From positions 1-33,080 of the forward strand of contig JAICKZ010000002.1 in NCBI GenBank assembly GCA_025927665.1: DNA of 33,080 nt. Reading direction: 5' to 3'. The notes beneath the pieces were generated by a model. That model saw nothing but the letters and a program-made list of their open reading frames with translations, was not told where the DNA came from and searched no databases. This document shows positions 7,409 through 15,395 of the stretch, one piece after another (positions within the stretch are counted from its first letter, which is position 1; every line of letters starts with the position of its first letter). The position numbers and the translations under genes were made by a program. Origin of the DNA: Steroidobacteraceae bacterium (lineage in GTDB: Bacteria > Pseudomonadota > Gammaproteobacteria > Steroidobacterales > Steroidobacteraceae).

Positions 7409-8152
7409 TCAGGTTGCGGTTCTGTTGGCGATATTAACCATGATCGTTCCACGATTGAAACTCAATACTTGGTTTGCCTCGTATGCAAGCGAAATACAGG
7501 CGCGCACGAAAAGAACGAAGATCAGTGCCTCGACGAAAACATAGAACAGTGCAAACACACTTGACTTGGCAACAACATACGCACCGAACAGCGCCGCAGT
7601 CGAAGTAAGGGCCGCGCCGACCTTAGGTGCACGTGATGCAGATGGCGAATACAGTTCGTCGAGTTCTGCAATGTCAATGCACCACTCAACGTTATTGGCC
7701 AAGATGGATTTAAGTCGACCAGTGAAATGGAGAATTCGCGGTCGATGACAAACTAAAAAAACGGCGATAGCCGATGCGACAATCACCGCAATGGCAACGG
7801 CCAGAACGCCGGTACCGAAGCGGAATCGAGAATCGAACTTCGCTATCAACTGATGAAGCACGCCAAGAATGGAGAGCACGATTGTGTAGGCCGAAATCGC
7901 CACGACGCTGCGAATCAAATACATCCGCGACAACGATAGTGCATCGCCATCTCGCAGCATTCGCCCACAAGCTGCAACACCAGTGATCACGAGTAACGCA
8001 ACGCCAATCGCACCGACATTAGGAACTGCGAGGCCGCTTATCTCAATATCAACAACGCCAATCGTGGCAGCGAACAAAGCCCCCTTGATCAGTTGACTAT
8101 CAAGGCGCGGGTTTACTTTTTGTAATGCAATTTGAAAAGCTCCAGCGGACAT
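7409..8152 (-). CDS. Hypothetical integral membrane protein
   Basis: This encodes 247 residues of unrecognised family. Hydrophobic segments lie roughly at 24-60 (probably two helices), 86-106, 117-137 and 182-222 (probably two helices), so about five or six membrane spans with a polar loop of about 40 residues (HRPRILHFTGRLKS...LDELYSPSASR) between spans 4 and 5. No enzyme or transporter motif is visible. The frame is well used: open from the ATG with no competing good ORF on the other strand. The ribosome site is weak. It follows the Old Yellow Enzyme gene by 118 nt on the same strand, which may or may not mean co-transcription. Confidence 0.65.
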   Translation of the reverse strand: MSAGAFQIALQKVNPRLDSQLIKGALFAATIGVVDIEISGLAVPNVGAIGVALLVITGVAACGRMLRDGDALSLSRMYLIRSVVAISAYTIVLSILGVLHQLIAKFDSRFRFGTGVLAVAIAVIVASAIAVFLVCHRPRILHFTGRLKSILANNVEWCIDIAELDELYSPSASRAPKVGAALTSTAALFGAYVVAKSSVFALFYVFVEALIFVLFVRACISLAYEANQVLSFNRGTIMVNIANRTAT

Positions 8153-8270
8153 TTTATTCTATCAAGAGCTCGGTTGAATAATAATTGAGCAACGCGTTAC
8201 GCAACGATAAACGACGCACAACCGAAATCATAAATTGAATGTTCGGCGTGCGTCCGTCCGATGATATCGA

Positions 8271-9359
8271 TCAGGCTGCCGTTAATTTCAACGTTGAATA
8301 ATCCGTGTAGCCCTGTGGTGCAGGTGTATAGAACGTTGCCATATCGGGTTGATTCAACTCAGCGTTCTCTTTCCATCGCGTCAACAAATCGGGATTGGCT
8401 AACAGTGGGCGTCCTACGGCAATTAAATCGCACTTTTTCAACATCAAATCCTGTTCAGCACGAACTTTATCGTAACCGCCAGACAAAATAAGTGTACGTT
8501 TGAACTCATTGCGGAACGTTGTCTTTATTGAATCTGGCACTTGCGGTGCACCCATTGAAGAAAGATCGGCCAGATGCACGTACACCGGTTTGCGCATGTT
8601 CAGCTGTTGCGCCAAATAAGTGTAATCTGCCGCCATCTCTGGATACGCAGGCATGTCGTTGAAGGTACCGAAAGGCGACAAACGAATTCCTACTTTGTCT
8701 GCACCGATCGCATTGATACAAGCTTCAACTACTTCTAATACAAAACGCATACGATTTTGCATCGAGCCACCATATTGATCGGTGCGTTGATTGGAGTTCG
8801 GGCGAATAAACTGTTCGAGTAAATAACCATTTGCAGCATGGAGTTCAATGCCGTCAAAACCAGCGGTCACTGCATTGCGTGCTGCTTGCACATATTCTTC
8901 GATCGTCAGTTTAATATCTGCACTCGTCATCGCTTGTGGCGACGCATGCGGTTGCATGCCGGCTGTGTCGGTATACATTTCACCGGCTGCAGTGATGGCC
9001 GATGGGGCAAGGGTTCGAGCACCTTGCGGCAAATTGAGTGTATGTGCCACACGTCCGCAATGCATAAGTTGTACGAATATCTTGGCACCGGACGCATGCA
9101 CTGCATTGGTTACTAACTTCCAACCCGCGACTTGTTCTGCAGAAAAAATACCAGGAATACGTGCGTAACCCAAACCATTAGGCGACGGCGAAGTACCTTC
9201 GGTAATGATCAATCCAGCCGATGCACGCTGCGCGTAATACTGTGCCATGAGTTCATTTGGGATATTGCCAATGGCACGACAACGTGTCATTGGTGCCATC
9301 ACCAAATGATTCTGCAAGGTAAGCGATCCAAGAGTGGTGCTTGAAAACAATAGTGACAT
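8271..9359 (-). CDS. Old Yellow Enzyme family NADH:flavin oxidoreductase (NemA-like)
   Basis: This encodes 362 residues forming an FMN-binding TIM barrel. The N-terminus LGSLTLQNHLVMAPMTRCRA is the classic start. The substrate-binding pair His174/Asn177 is in GIELHAANGYLLEQF, followed by RPNSNQRTDQYGGS. The phosphate-binding end (LILSGGYD, then LIAVGRPLLANPDL) completes the FMN site. The family reduces activated C=C bonds, nitroesters, nitroaromatics or N-ethylmaleimide with NAD(P)H. The HxxN pair and length place it with the NemA/XenB branch. The ATG at 9359 has GGAG 5 nt upstream, deciding the start. It lies 190 nt downstream of the phosphoketolase gene on the same strand, in a gap without a recognisable terminator. 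Confidence 0.92.
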   Translation of the reverse strand: MSLLFSSTTLGSLTLQNHLVMAPMTRCRAIGNIPNELMAQYYAQRASAGLIITEGTSPSPNGLGYARIPGIFSAEQVAGWKLVTNAVHASGAKIFVQLMHCGRVAHTLNLPQGARTLAPSAITAAGEMYTDTAGMQPHASPQAMTSADIKLTIEEYVQAARNAVTAGFDGIELHAANGYLLEQFIRPNSNQRTDQYGGSMQNRMRFVLEVVEACINAIGADKVGIRLSPFGTFNDMPAYPEMAADYTYLAQQLNMRKPVYVHLADLSSMGAPQVPDSIKTTFRNEFKRTLILSGGYDKVRAEQDLMLKKCDLIAVGRPLLANPDLLTRWKENAELNQPDMATFYTPAPQGYTDYSTLKLTAA

Positions 9360-9549
9360 AACAACTCCGAAGTAAAAAATATAAACTAACGATAAACTTT
9401 AAAACTCACAATATCATCAGGCACGGCTTTGAGAATAGTTTATTTTGAACAAACATTCAATATAAAAAGCAATGCCTAAAGCTTTGTTGCAGAATGGAAT
9501 GAGGTTTTGAGAGAGCTTCGCTGATTGCTTAAGTAAGAATGGCGGCGCA

Positions 9550-11907
9550 TCACCATTTCCAATCGCGAATCTCTGGCATATCCCGACCGTTAATATTAAT
9601 GTACTGCCTGTGATCGAGCAACTTGTCTTTAAGTTGTTGCTTCAGATAAATTCCTTGACTACCGGTTTGCGGTAAGCGATCAACGGCATCCATGACTAGA
9701 TGAAATCGATCCAACTCATTAAGCACCGTCATATCGAAGGGCGTGGTAATCGTGCCCTCCTCTTTATAACCGCGAACATGAAAGTTGTCGTGATTGGTGC
9801 GTCGATAAGTCAGTCGATGAATTAACCATGGATAGGCATGAAATGCGAAGATCACGGGTTTGTTCTTGGTGAATAACTCATCGAAATCGGTATCGGTCAA
9901 GCCGTGAGGATGTTCAGTATGCGGTTGTAACTTCATCAGATCGACAACATTCACGACGCGAATTTTTAACGTGGGCAAATGCTTACGCATAATGGACACT
10001 GCCGCCAATGTCTCCAATGTCGGGACATCACCACAACACGCCATGACCACATCAGGTTCAACACCTTGATCGTTACTGGCCCATTGCCATACACCAACAC
10101 CCTGCGCGCAATGTTTAGCTGCGGCTTCCATCGTCAACCATTGCGGTGCTGGATGTTTGCCCGCAATCACGACATTCACGTAATGGAGACTACGCAGGCA
10201 ATGATCCATCACGGACAGTAAGCAATTTGCATCAGGCGGCAAGTACACCCGCACTACCTCGGCTTTCTTATTAATGACTTGATCGATGAATCCCGGGTCT
10301 TGATGTGTGAAGCCATTGTGGTCTTGTCGCCATACATGCGACGCCAATAGATAATTCAACGATGCAATCTTACGCCGCCAAGGCAGTTGCGCCGTCACCT
10401 TCAGCCACTTGGCATGTTGATTAAACATGGAATCAACAATATGAATGAAAGCTTCATAGCAGTTGAATAACCCATGCCGACCGGTGAGCAAGTAGCCTTC
10501 GAGCCAACCTTCGCATTGATGTTCACTCAACATTTCCATGACACGCCCATCGGTTGCAAGAAATTCATCACTCGGTATGGTGGTCGCGTCCCATTGACGT
10601 TGTGTGACCTCAAACACCGATTGCAATCCGTTGGAAATGGTCTCGTCAGGACCAAACACACGAAAATTTCTTTGCGTCATATTGAGTTTGATGACATCAC
10701 GTAAAAATTTTCCCAATACACGAGTATCGCCACTGCCCTGTATTCCAGGCGTTGCCACATCGATTGCATATTTGCGAAAATCTGGCATGCGTAAGTCACG
10801 CAGCAAGATTCCTCCATTGGCATGTGGATTGGCACCCATACGGCGTTCGCCTTCAGGGGCAAGTGCCGCAATTTCCGGTTGTAATCTGCCTTGATGATCA
10901 AAGAGCTCTTCAGGTCGATAACTTCTAAGCCATTCTTCCAATAATTTTAAATGTTCGGGATGAACAGCGGGATTGGAGAGCGGTACTTGATGCGAATGAA
11001 ATGTTCCTTCAACTTGTACACCATCGACTATCTTGGGACCGGTCCATCCCTTCGGCGAGTTGAGCACAATCATCGGCCAGCGAGGACGTGTGGTATTTTT
11101 ATTGATGCGTGCGTCGTGTTGAATTTGTTTGATTTCTGCGATCACGCGATCCAACGTTGCTGCCATCGCTTGATGCATGAGCTCAGGTTCGTGACCTTCA
11201 ACAAAATAAGGTGTCCACCCATAGCCGCGCAACAACTGCTCTAACTCTTCGTGAGAGATACGTGCCAATACAGTGGGATTGGCAATTTTATAACCATTCA
11301 AATGCAAGATCGGCAGTACCACACCATCCGTTGTTGCATTGAGAAATTTATTAGAATGCCATGCTGTCGCCAATGGACCGGTCTCGGCCTCGCCGTCACC
11401 CACAACGCAAGCAACAATCAAATCGGGATTATCAAATACCGCACCGAATGAATGACTAAGTGAGTAGCCCAGTTCACCACCTTCATGAATGGAGCCCGGA
11501 CACTCGGGTGACGCGTGACTGGGAATACCACCGGGAAATGAAAATTGCAGAAACAATTTTTGCAAACCCGCTTCATCTTGACTGATGTCGGGATAGATCT
11601 CGCTGTAGGTTCCTTCCAAATAAGTGTTACTGACAACCGCCGGCCCGCCATGTCCAGGCCCAGAAACATAAATCATATTGAGGTCATATTGTTTGATGAC
11701 TCGATTTAAGTGCGCGTAGATAAAATTCTGTCCCGGTGTGGTGCCCCAATGACCGAGCAACATGTGTTTAATGTCTTCAAGCTTAAGCGGTCGCTTCAGC
11801 AGTGGATTGTCGAATAAATATATCTGCCCAACTGACAGATAGTTTGCAGCGCGCCAGTAAGCATCTATCTTACGTAGCAATTCGACAGTGCATTGATTTT
11901 CGTTCAT
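9550..11907 (-). CDS. xfp: Xylulose-5-phosphate/fructose-6-phosphate phosphoketolase
   Basis: This encodes 785 residues, normal for the family. The N-terminal thiamine-diphosphate domain has HWGTTPGQNFIYAHLNR (about 53-69), GPGHGGPA (83-90) and the TPP/Mg signature VVGDGEAETGPLATAWHSNK (168-187). The product is a cytoplasmic enzyme that uses phosphate to split xylulose-5-P and/or fructose-6-P into acetyl-phosphate plus glyceraldehyde-3-P or erythrose-4-P. The start codon lies 2 nt after the stop of the acetate kinase gene, so translation is probably coupled; the ribosome site itself is weak. Together the two genes convert sugar phosphates to acetate with ATP made at the kinase step. Preference for xylulose-5-P versus fructose-6-P cannot be read from sequence. 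Confidence 0.96.
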   Translation of the reverse strand: MNENQCTVELLRKIDAYWRAANYLSVGQIYLFDNPLLKRPLKLEDIKHMLLGHWGTTPGQNFIYAHLNRVIKQYDLNMIYVSGPGHGGPAVVSNTYLEGTYSEIYPDISQDEAGLQKLFLQFSFPGGIPSHASPECPGSIHEGGELGYSLSHSFGAVFDNPDLIVACVVGDGEAETGPLATAWHSNKFLNATTDGVVLPILHLNGYKIANPTVLARISHEELEQLLRGYGWTPYFVEGHEPELMHQAMAATLDRVIAEIKQIQHDARINKNTTRPRWPMIVLNSPKGWTGPKIVDGVQVEGTFHSHQVPLSNPAVHPEHLKLLEEWLRSYRPEELFDHQGRLQPEIAALAPEGERRMGANPHANGGILLRDLRMPDFRKYAIDVATPGIQGSGDTRVLGKFLRDVIKLNMTQRNFRVFGPDETISNGLQSVFEVTQRQWDATTIPSDEFLATDGRVMEMLSEHQCEGWLEGYLLTGRHGLFNCYEAFIHIVDSMFNQHAKWLKVTAQLPWRRKIASLNYLLASHVWRQDHNGFTHQDPGFIDQVINKKAEVVRVYLPPDANCLLSVMDHCLRSLHYVNVVIAGKHPAPQWLTMEAAAKHCAQGVGVWQWASNDQGVEPDVVMACCGDVPTLETLAAVSIMRKHLPTLKIRVVNVVDLMKLQPHTEHPHGLTDTDFDELFTKNKPVIFAFHAYPWLIHRLTYRRTNHDNFHVRGYKEEGTITTPFDMTVLNELDRFHLVMDAVDRLPQTGSQGIYLKQQLKDKLLDHRQYININGRDMPEIRDWKW

Positions 11908-11909
11908 AG

Positions 11910-13139
11910 CTAACGCGACTCGGTTGCAGTAAGACCCACAAGGTGAATAATCATTCTCGCCATCATCAATTCTTCATTAGTACGAATAACGCGAACATTC
12001 ACTTGACTGCCGGCAGCCGAGATCAGTGGAGCATTGTCCGCATTGCGTGTTACATCTATCTTAACGCCAAGAAACTCAAGGCCAGTGCAAATGCGTTCAC
12101 GAATGACGGGGGCATTTTCTCCGATACCACCCGCAAACACCAACGTGTCCAATCCACTCAACACAGTGGAGAATGAACCGATCCACTTCTTTGCTTGATA
12201 GCAAAACAACGCCAGAGCTTCGGCAGCGTGAACATCATCAGCTTCGCACTCAAGTAGATCACGCACATCCGAGCTGCGTTCCGAAATGCCGAGCAATCCA
12301 GACTCATGATTCACCATGTGTTGAAATTGTTCAGTACTCATTTGCTTGGCGTGTGCCAAGTAATATATCAGACCAGGATCAATGTCACCGGTTCGTGTAC
12401 CCATCACCAATCCCGCCGTCGGTGTGAATCCCATACTGGTGTCAATGCTGTTGCCATTAAGCACCGCCGCCATGCTTGCGCCACCACCAAGATGCGCAAG
12501 AATTACACGACCGTGCGTCGCGGCCGGATCGCCCATACGGATTAATTCTTCCATAAGATAACTGAATGACAGACCGTGGAACCCATAACGTTCTACACCG
12601 TGGGTTTGATAGCGACGCGGGATGGGCAACAACTTTGCAACGCTTGGCATGCCGCGATGAAACGCCGTGTCAAAACATGCAATCTGCGGTAATGATGGAT
12701 GTCGCTGTTGAATTGTTTCAATCAACTTTATTTCATGTGGTAGATGCTCGGGGTCGTACGCAGTGACACTGCGAAGTTCATTGAGTAATGCCGGTGTGAT
12801 CGGTTGCGGTGAAACATGCGCCATTCCATGAACAATGCGATGACCTACTGCTTTAACGGTTGCGAAAGCAGGCTGCTGTTCGAGGTAATTCAACACGGCA
12901 GCTATCGCTGCACTATGATCCGATGCATCAATGACGTGACTCTCCCGCTCTTTGTTGTCCGCATGATTGATCGTTAAGCTCGTGCCCTTCGAACCAATGC
13001 GATCCAACTTGCCATGCACAATCACCTGTGGCGATTGATCAACTTCATATAACGCAAAGCGCACACTCGAAGATCCACCGTTGATCGTTAAGATAGAGGA
13101 ATTATCCAATTTAATATCATTCCGGTTGTTTGATGTCAT
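11910..13139 (-). CDS. ackA: Acetate kinase
   Basis: This encodes 409 residues, the normal length for acetate kinase of the ASKHA fold. Motifs in order are LTINGGSSSVRFALYE (phosphate 1), FDTAFHRGMP, HLGGGASMAAVLNG with SMGFTPTAGLVMGTRTGDID (phosphate 2/catalytic Asp and Arg region), and FAGGIGENAPVIRE near the C-terminus. It interconverts acetyl-phosphate plus ADP and acetate plus ATP. A 16-residue N-terminal extension rich in Asn/Asp precedes the first motif; the ATG at 13139 is preceded only by a weak TGTGGA. It is the first gene of the pair with xfp, which follows after 2 nt. No phosphotransacetylase gene is present in the window. A near-symmetric element sits directly upstream of the ribosome site. 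Confidence 0.96.
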   Translation of the reverse strand: MTSNNRNDIKLDNSSILTINGGSSSVRFALYEVDQSPQVIVHGKLDRIGSKGTSLTINHADNKERESHVIDASDHSAAIAAVLNYLEQQPAFATVKAVGHRIVHGMAHVSPQPITPALLNELRSVTAYDPEHLPHEIKLIETIQQRHPSLPQIACFDTAFHRGMPSVAKLLPIPRRYQTHGVERYGFHGLSFSYLMEELIRMGDPAATHGRVILAHLGGGASMAAVLNGNSIDTSMGFTPTAGLVMGTRTGDIDPGLIYYLAHAKQMSTEQFQHMVNHESGLLGISERSSDVRDLLECEADDVHAAEALALFCYQAKKWIGSFSTVLSGLDTLVFAGGIGENAPVIRERICTGLEFLGVKIDVTRNADNAPLISAAGSQVNVRVIRTNEELMMARMIIHLVGLTATESR

Positions 13140-13146
13140 TCCACAG

Positions 13147-13162
13147 TAAAGCTATAGCTTAC
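13147..13162. repeat. Palindrome directly upstream of ackA
   Basis: AAGCTATAGCTT (13149-13160) is a perfect 12-bp palindrome flanked by further near-symmetric bases (AGTAA / TTACT, with one extra A). It ends about 9 nt before the ackA ATG, so it could be an operator over the start or an mRNA hairpin next to the ribosome site. It contains the same GCTATA core seen in the repeats near 725-747 and 2124-2672. Confidence 0.45.
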
Positions 13163-13388
13163 TCTTATTCCGCATGTTGATTGCATCGCCGATCTTACGC
13201 GATAAGTAATACCCAGTACTTGATTGTGAGCATTGCCTGCATTCAAAACTGAATTCGTCATTAAGTTTATGGCCTGCTGTTCAAACAATCTCAACCCCAA
13301 CAACAATTTATGTGTGGTACCGAACTGACTATGTAGAAGGCGCCAAAGATACTTCAGAAAGACAGTCAGCAAAATAACGAGGAGCTTA

Positions 13389-13769
13389 ATGATGCAATCC
13401 TATTCAATGCTGCAGGTAGCTTCCGTTTTATTTGGTATCGCCGCACTCGGCGGCCTGGTGATGGCTGGCATGCGTTTCAATGGCGTCCCACATCCCCCAG
13501 CTTGGCTCGCCATGGTTCATGGTTTGTTAGCAGCCGCTGGTTTAACCTTATTAATATACGCCGCCGCAAGCGTTGGCGTTCCACTCATGGCGCAGATTGC
13601 AATCGTCTGCTTTGTCATTGCGGCCATCGGCGGTGCGGCTATGAATTTATTGTTTCACTGGAAACAATTGCCCCTACCAATCCCATTAATGATTATTCAT
13701 GCATTGCTTGCAGTAGTCGGTTTTGTGTTGTTACTCGCATGCATATATGGACAATCACATACTCAATAG
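13389..13769 (+). CDS. Small four-helix membrane protein, function unknown
   Basis: This encodes 126 residues with four evenly spaced hydrophobic helices (about 9-29, 38-62, 67-90, 97-119) and short loops, one with the motif RFNGVPHPPAWLAMVHG and one with HWKQLPLPIPLMIIHA. The two halves look alike (helix, Pro-rich loop, MVHGLLAAAG versus MIIHALLAVVG), suggesting an internal duplication of a two-helix unit. A conserved His lies in each half. No known family could be named with confidence. A strong GAGGAG sits 4-7 nt before two tandem ATGs. It is divergent from ackA across 249 bp and convergent with the AI-2E permease. Confidence 0.7.
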   Translation: MMQSYSMLQVASVLFGIAALGGLVMAGMRFNGVPHPPAWLAMVHGLLAAAGLTLLIYAAASVGVPLMAQIAIVCFVIAAIGGAAMNLLFHWKQLPLPIPLMIIHALLAVVGFVLLLACIYGQSHTQ

Positions 13770-13824
13770 AAGTTTCAATATCTGCGTTCTTAAGGGCATA
13801 TACAGTCTGTGGTTTCTTGCTCAT
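13693..13824 (-). CDS. Possible 43-aa ORF overlapping the preceding gene in antisense
   Basis: On the minus strand an ATG at 13824 with GGAG 9 nt upstream opens a 43-codon frame beginning MSKKPQTVYALKNADIETS. Its last 25 codons overlap, in antisense, the end of the four-helix membrane protein gene. The first 18 codons lie in the intergenic gap. It could be the remnant of a truncated gene or chance. No homology is recognised. Confidence 0.2.
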   Translation of the reverse strand: MSKKPQTVYALKNADIETSIEYVIVHICMRVTTQNRLLQAMHE

Positions 13825-13953
13825 CGCTTAATTCTCCAGTGAGCTAAACCCAAATAGTGAACATTATGAATCGCCCAATTCTGTGCGACAACGTACATAA
13901 AGAAATCACTTTGCAAATTATGAATGAATGCTAGGCTTCTCTTGCATTGATAG

Positions 13954-15048
13954 TCACGCCTCCAACATTCGATCCATCAACGCCGCTTTCACCACTGAAT
14001 CTTTCTTCTGATGATTAGAGACTTCTTTTAAGGCGATTAATATTGGTGTAATCAACACCACTCCTACTATTCCCCAAAACCATCCGCTCAACCAAATACC
14101 CAGGAACAACATAATTGGATTTAAATTCAGGCGATATCCCACCAGCAATGGCTGCACCAGTTGACCTTCGATGGTGGTAATCCCCAAGAAACTGGCGGCA
14201 ACACCGATTGCTGTAACGTAGCCTTCAAAGCTAACCAATGATACGACAGTAATAACGAGCAGACTAACCAACGGACCTATGTAGGGAATAAAATTTAACA
14301 CTGCAGCCATAATGCCCCAAAGCCATGGATTCGGCAGTCCCCACAAAGTGAGTACCAAACTTGTCACACATCCTAAGCCAACGTTGATGGATGCCAAGGT
14401 CGCAAAGTAACGGCTAAGTTCAGCACGTACCGATGCAATATTATGAAGGTAATGGCATTGATAACCTTTACGTATCAGTGCCGACTCAACGCTAAGTAAG
14501 GTTTTTGCTCCTGCGATGAGTAAAAAGATGGTTAAAAGAATCACAGTAACAATATTAATGAATGCCAGACGTATTGCTCCCATGCGTACGATACCCTCCT
14601 CTCTTGAAGATGCATCGGCAATGACCAAATCAGGTGTGGTGTGAGTACTGGTCAGTGAGGTTGCACGTACAGTCACGCTATCTATACGTGCCAGCACTCT
14701 TTGCAAAGGGCGAATCTTTTGTTCGACTTTCTGCAAAATACTGGGTGCATCTTCAATCCACTTTAAAGTTGGGTTCCATGCCATATCCACAACTATCGCA
14801 AAACTGCCGATTAATGTACCCACAATCAATATAGCGGCGATGATCCGTGGAAAATGACGGCGTTCCAACCAATCCGTCAATGGCGATAACAATATCGCAA
14901 GCAAGGTAGCGAACAAAACAGGTGCAAGTGCTGGCTTACAAAAATAAACAATAACACCAACAGCAAGCCAAGAAAGAAGCCTTAATGCGAACAAACATTT
15001 GGTAATTCCAGATGCATCCACAATATTCCGAACACTTTGCGTTGGCAT
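13954..15048 (-). CDS. AI-2E family transporter (PerM-like permease)
   Basis: This encodes 364 residues from the ATG at 15048, chosen because GAGGA sits 7 nt upstream; an ATG seven codons earlier lacks a ribosome site. Architecture fits the family: paired N-terminal helices (about 20-58), another at about 68-90, a soluble segment of roughly 75 residues, then a block of five helices. The family hallmark NFIPYIGPLVSLLVITVVSL lies near residue 253, followed by IEGQLVQPLLVGYRLNLNP. Members export small molecules or act in Na+/H+ exchange; some were linked to autoinducer-2. The actual substrate is not predictable. It ends in a basic tail. It is divergent from the histidine kinase gene. Confidence 0.87.
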   Translation of the reverse strand: MPTQSVRNIVDASGITKCLFALRLLSWLAVGVIVYFCKPALAPVLFATLLAILLSPLTDWLERRHFPRIIAAILIVGTLIGSFAIVVDMAWNPTLKWIEDAPSILQKVEQKIRPLQRVLARIDSVTVRATSLTSTHTTPDLVIADASSREEGIVRMGAIRLAFINIVTVILLTIFLLIAGAKTLLSVESALIRKGYQCHYLHNIASVRAELSRYFATLASINVGLGCVTSLVLTLWGLPNPWLWGIMAAVLNFIPYIGPLVSLLVITVVSLVSFEGYVTAIGVAASFLGITTIEGQLVQPLLVGYRLNLNPIMLFLGIWLSGWFWGIVGVVLITPILIALKEVSNHQKKDSVVKAALMDRMLEA

Positions 15049-15395
15049 AAGCGTGTCCTCAACATGCATTTAAATAAGCGGCGGTCGATCTAATTCATGT
15101 GTAATATTTACCATTACAAAAACTGAATTGGCTTTTACACAGTTCATTAAATTTTTATGACGCCATGAAAAGGATGCGATGTAAACCGCATTTAAATGCT
15201 GCTCCAATAAGTTGAACCCCGCTGTCAGAGGATTGTCCAGATTAGCGTAGGAACGGTATATTTAAAGATTGCATATTGCATCTGTGTCTCTTATATTTTC
15301 GGTAAACACAGTACGAGTAATGTTTTGCTCTATCTACTCTTAATCTACTCCTAGGCGCTGCCTCTTAATCCCAACCGCCACAAACAGGGTCAGCA
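15049..15395. promoter_or_regulatory. Divergent promoter region with GCATTTAAATGC palindrome
   Basis: About 347 bp lie between the permease and histidine kinase starts. A perfect 12-bp palindrome GCATTTAAATGC sits at 15188-15199, and its ten first bases GCATTTAAAT recur at 15066-15075 by the permease start. These could be two sites of one regulator, but the AT-rich composition makes chance plausible. No ORF or RNA gene is seen. Confidence 0.35.

Noticed and set aside
7362..7544. 60-codon plus-strand frame after the cation transporter gene
   Set aside because: Mostly antisense to the membrane-protein gene; composition looks random.
13136..13372. 78-codon minus-strand frame whose stop overlaps the ackA start
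   Set aside because: No ribosome site of note and no family resemblance. It covers the divergent promoter region, so it is most likely chance.
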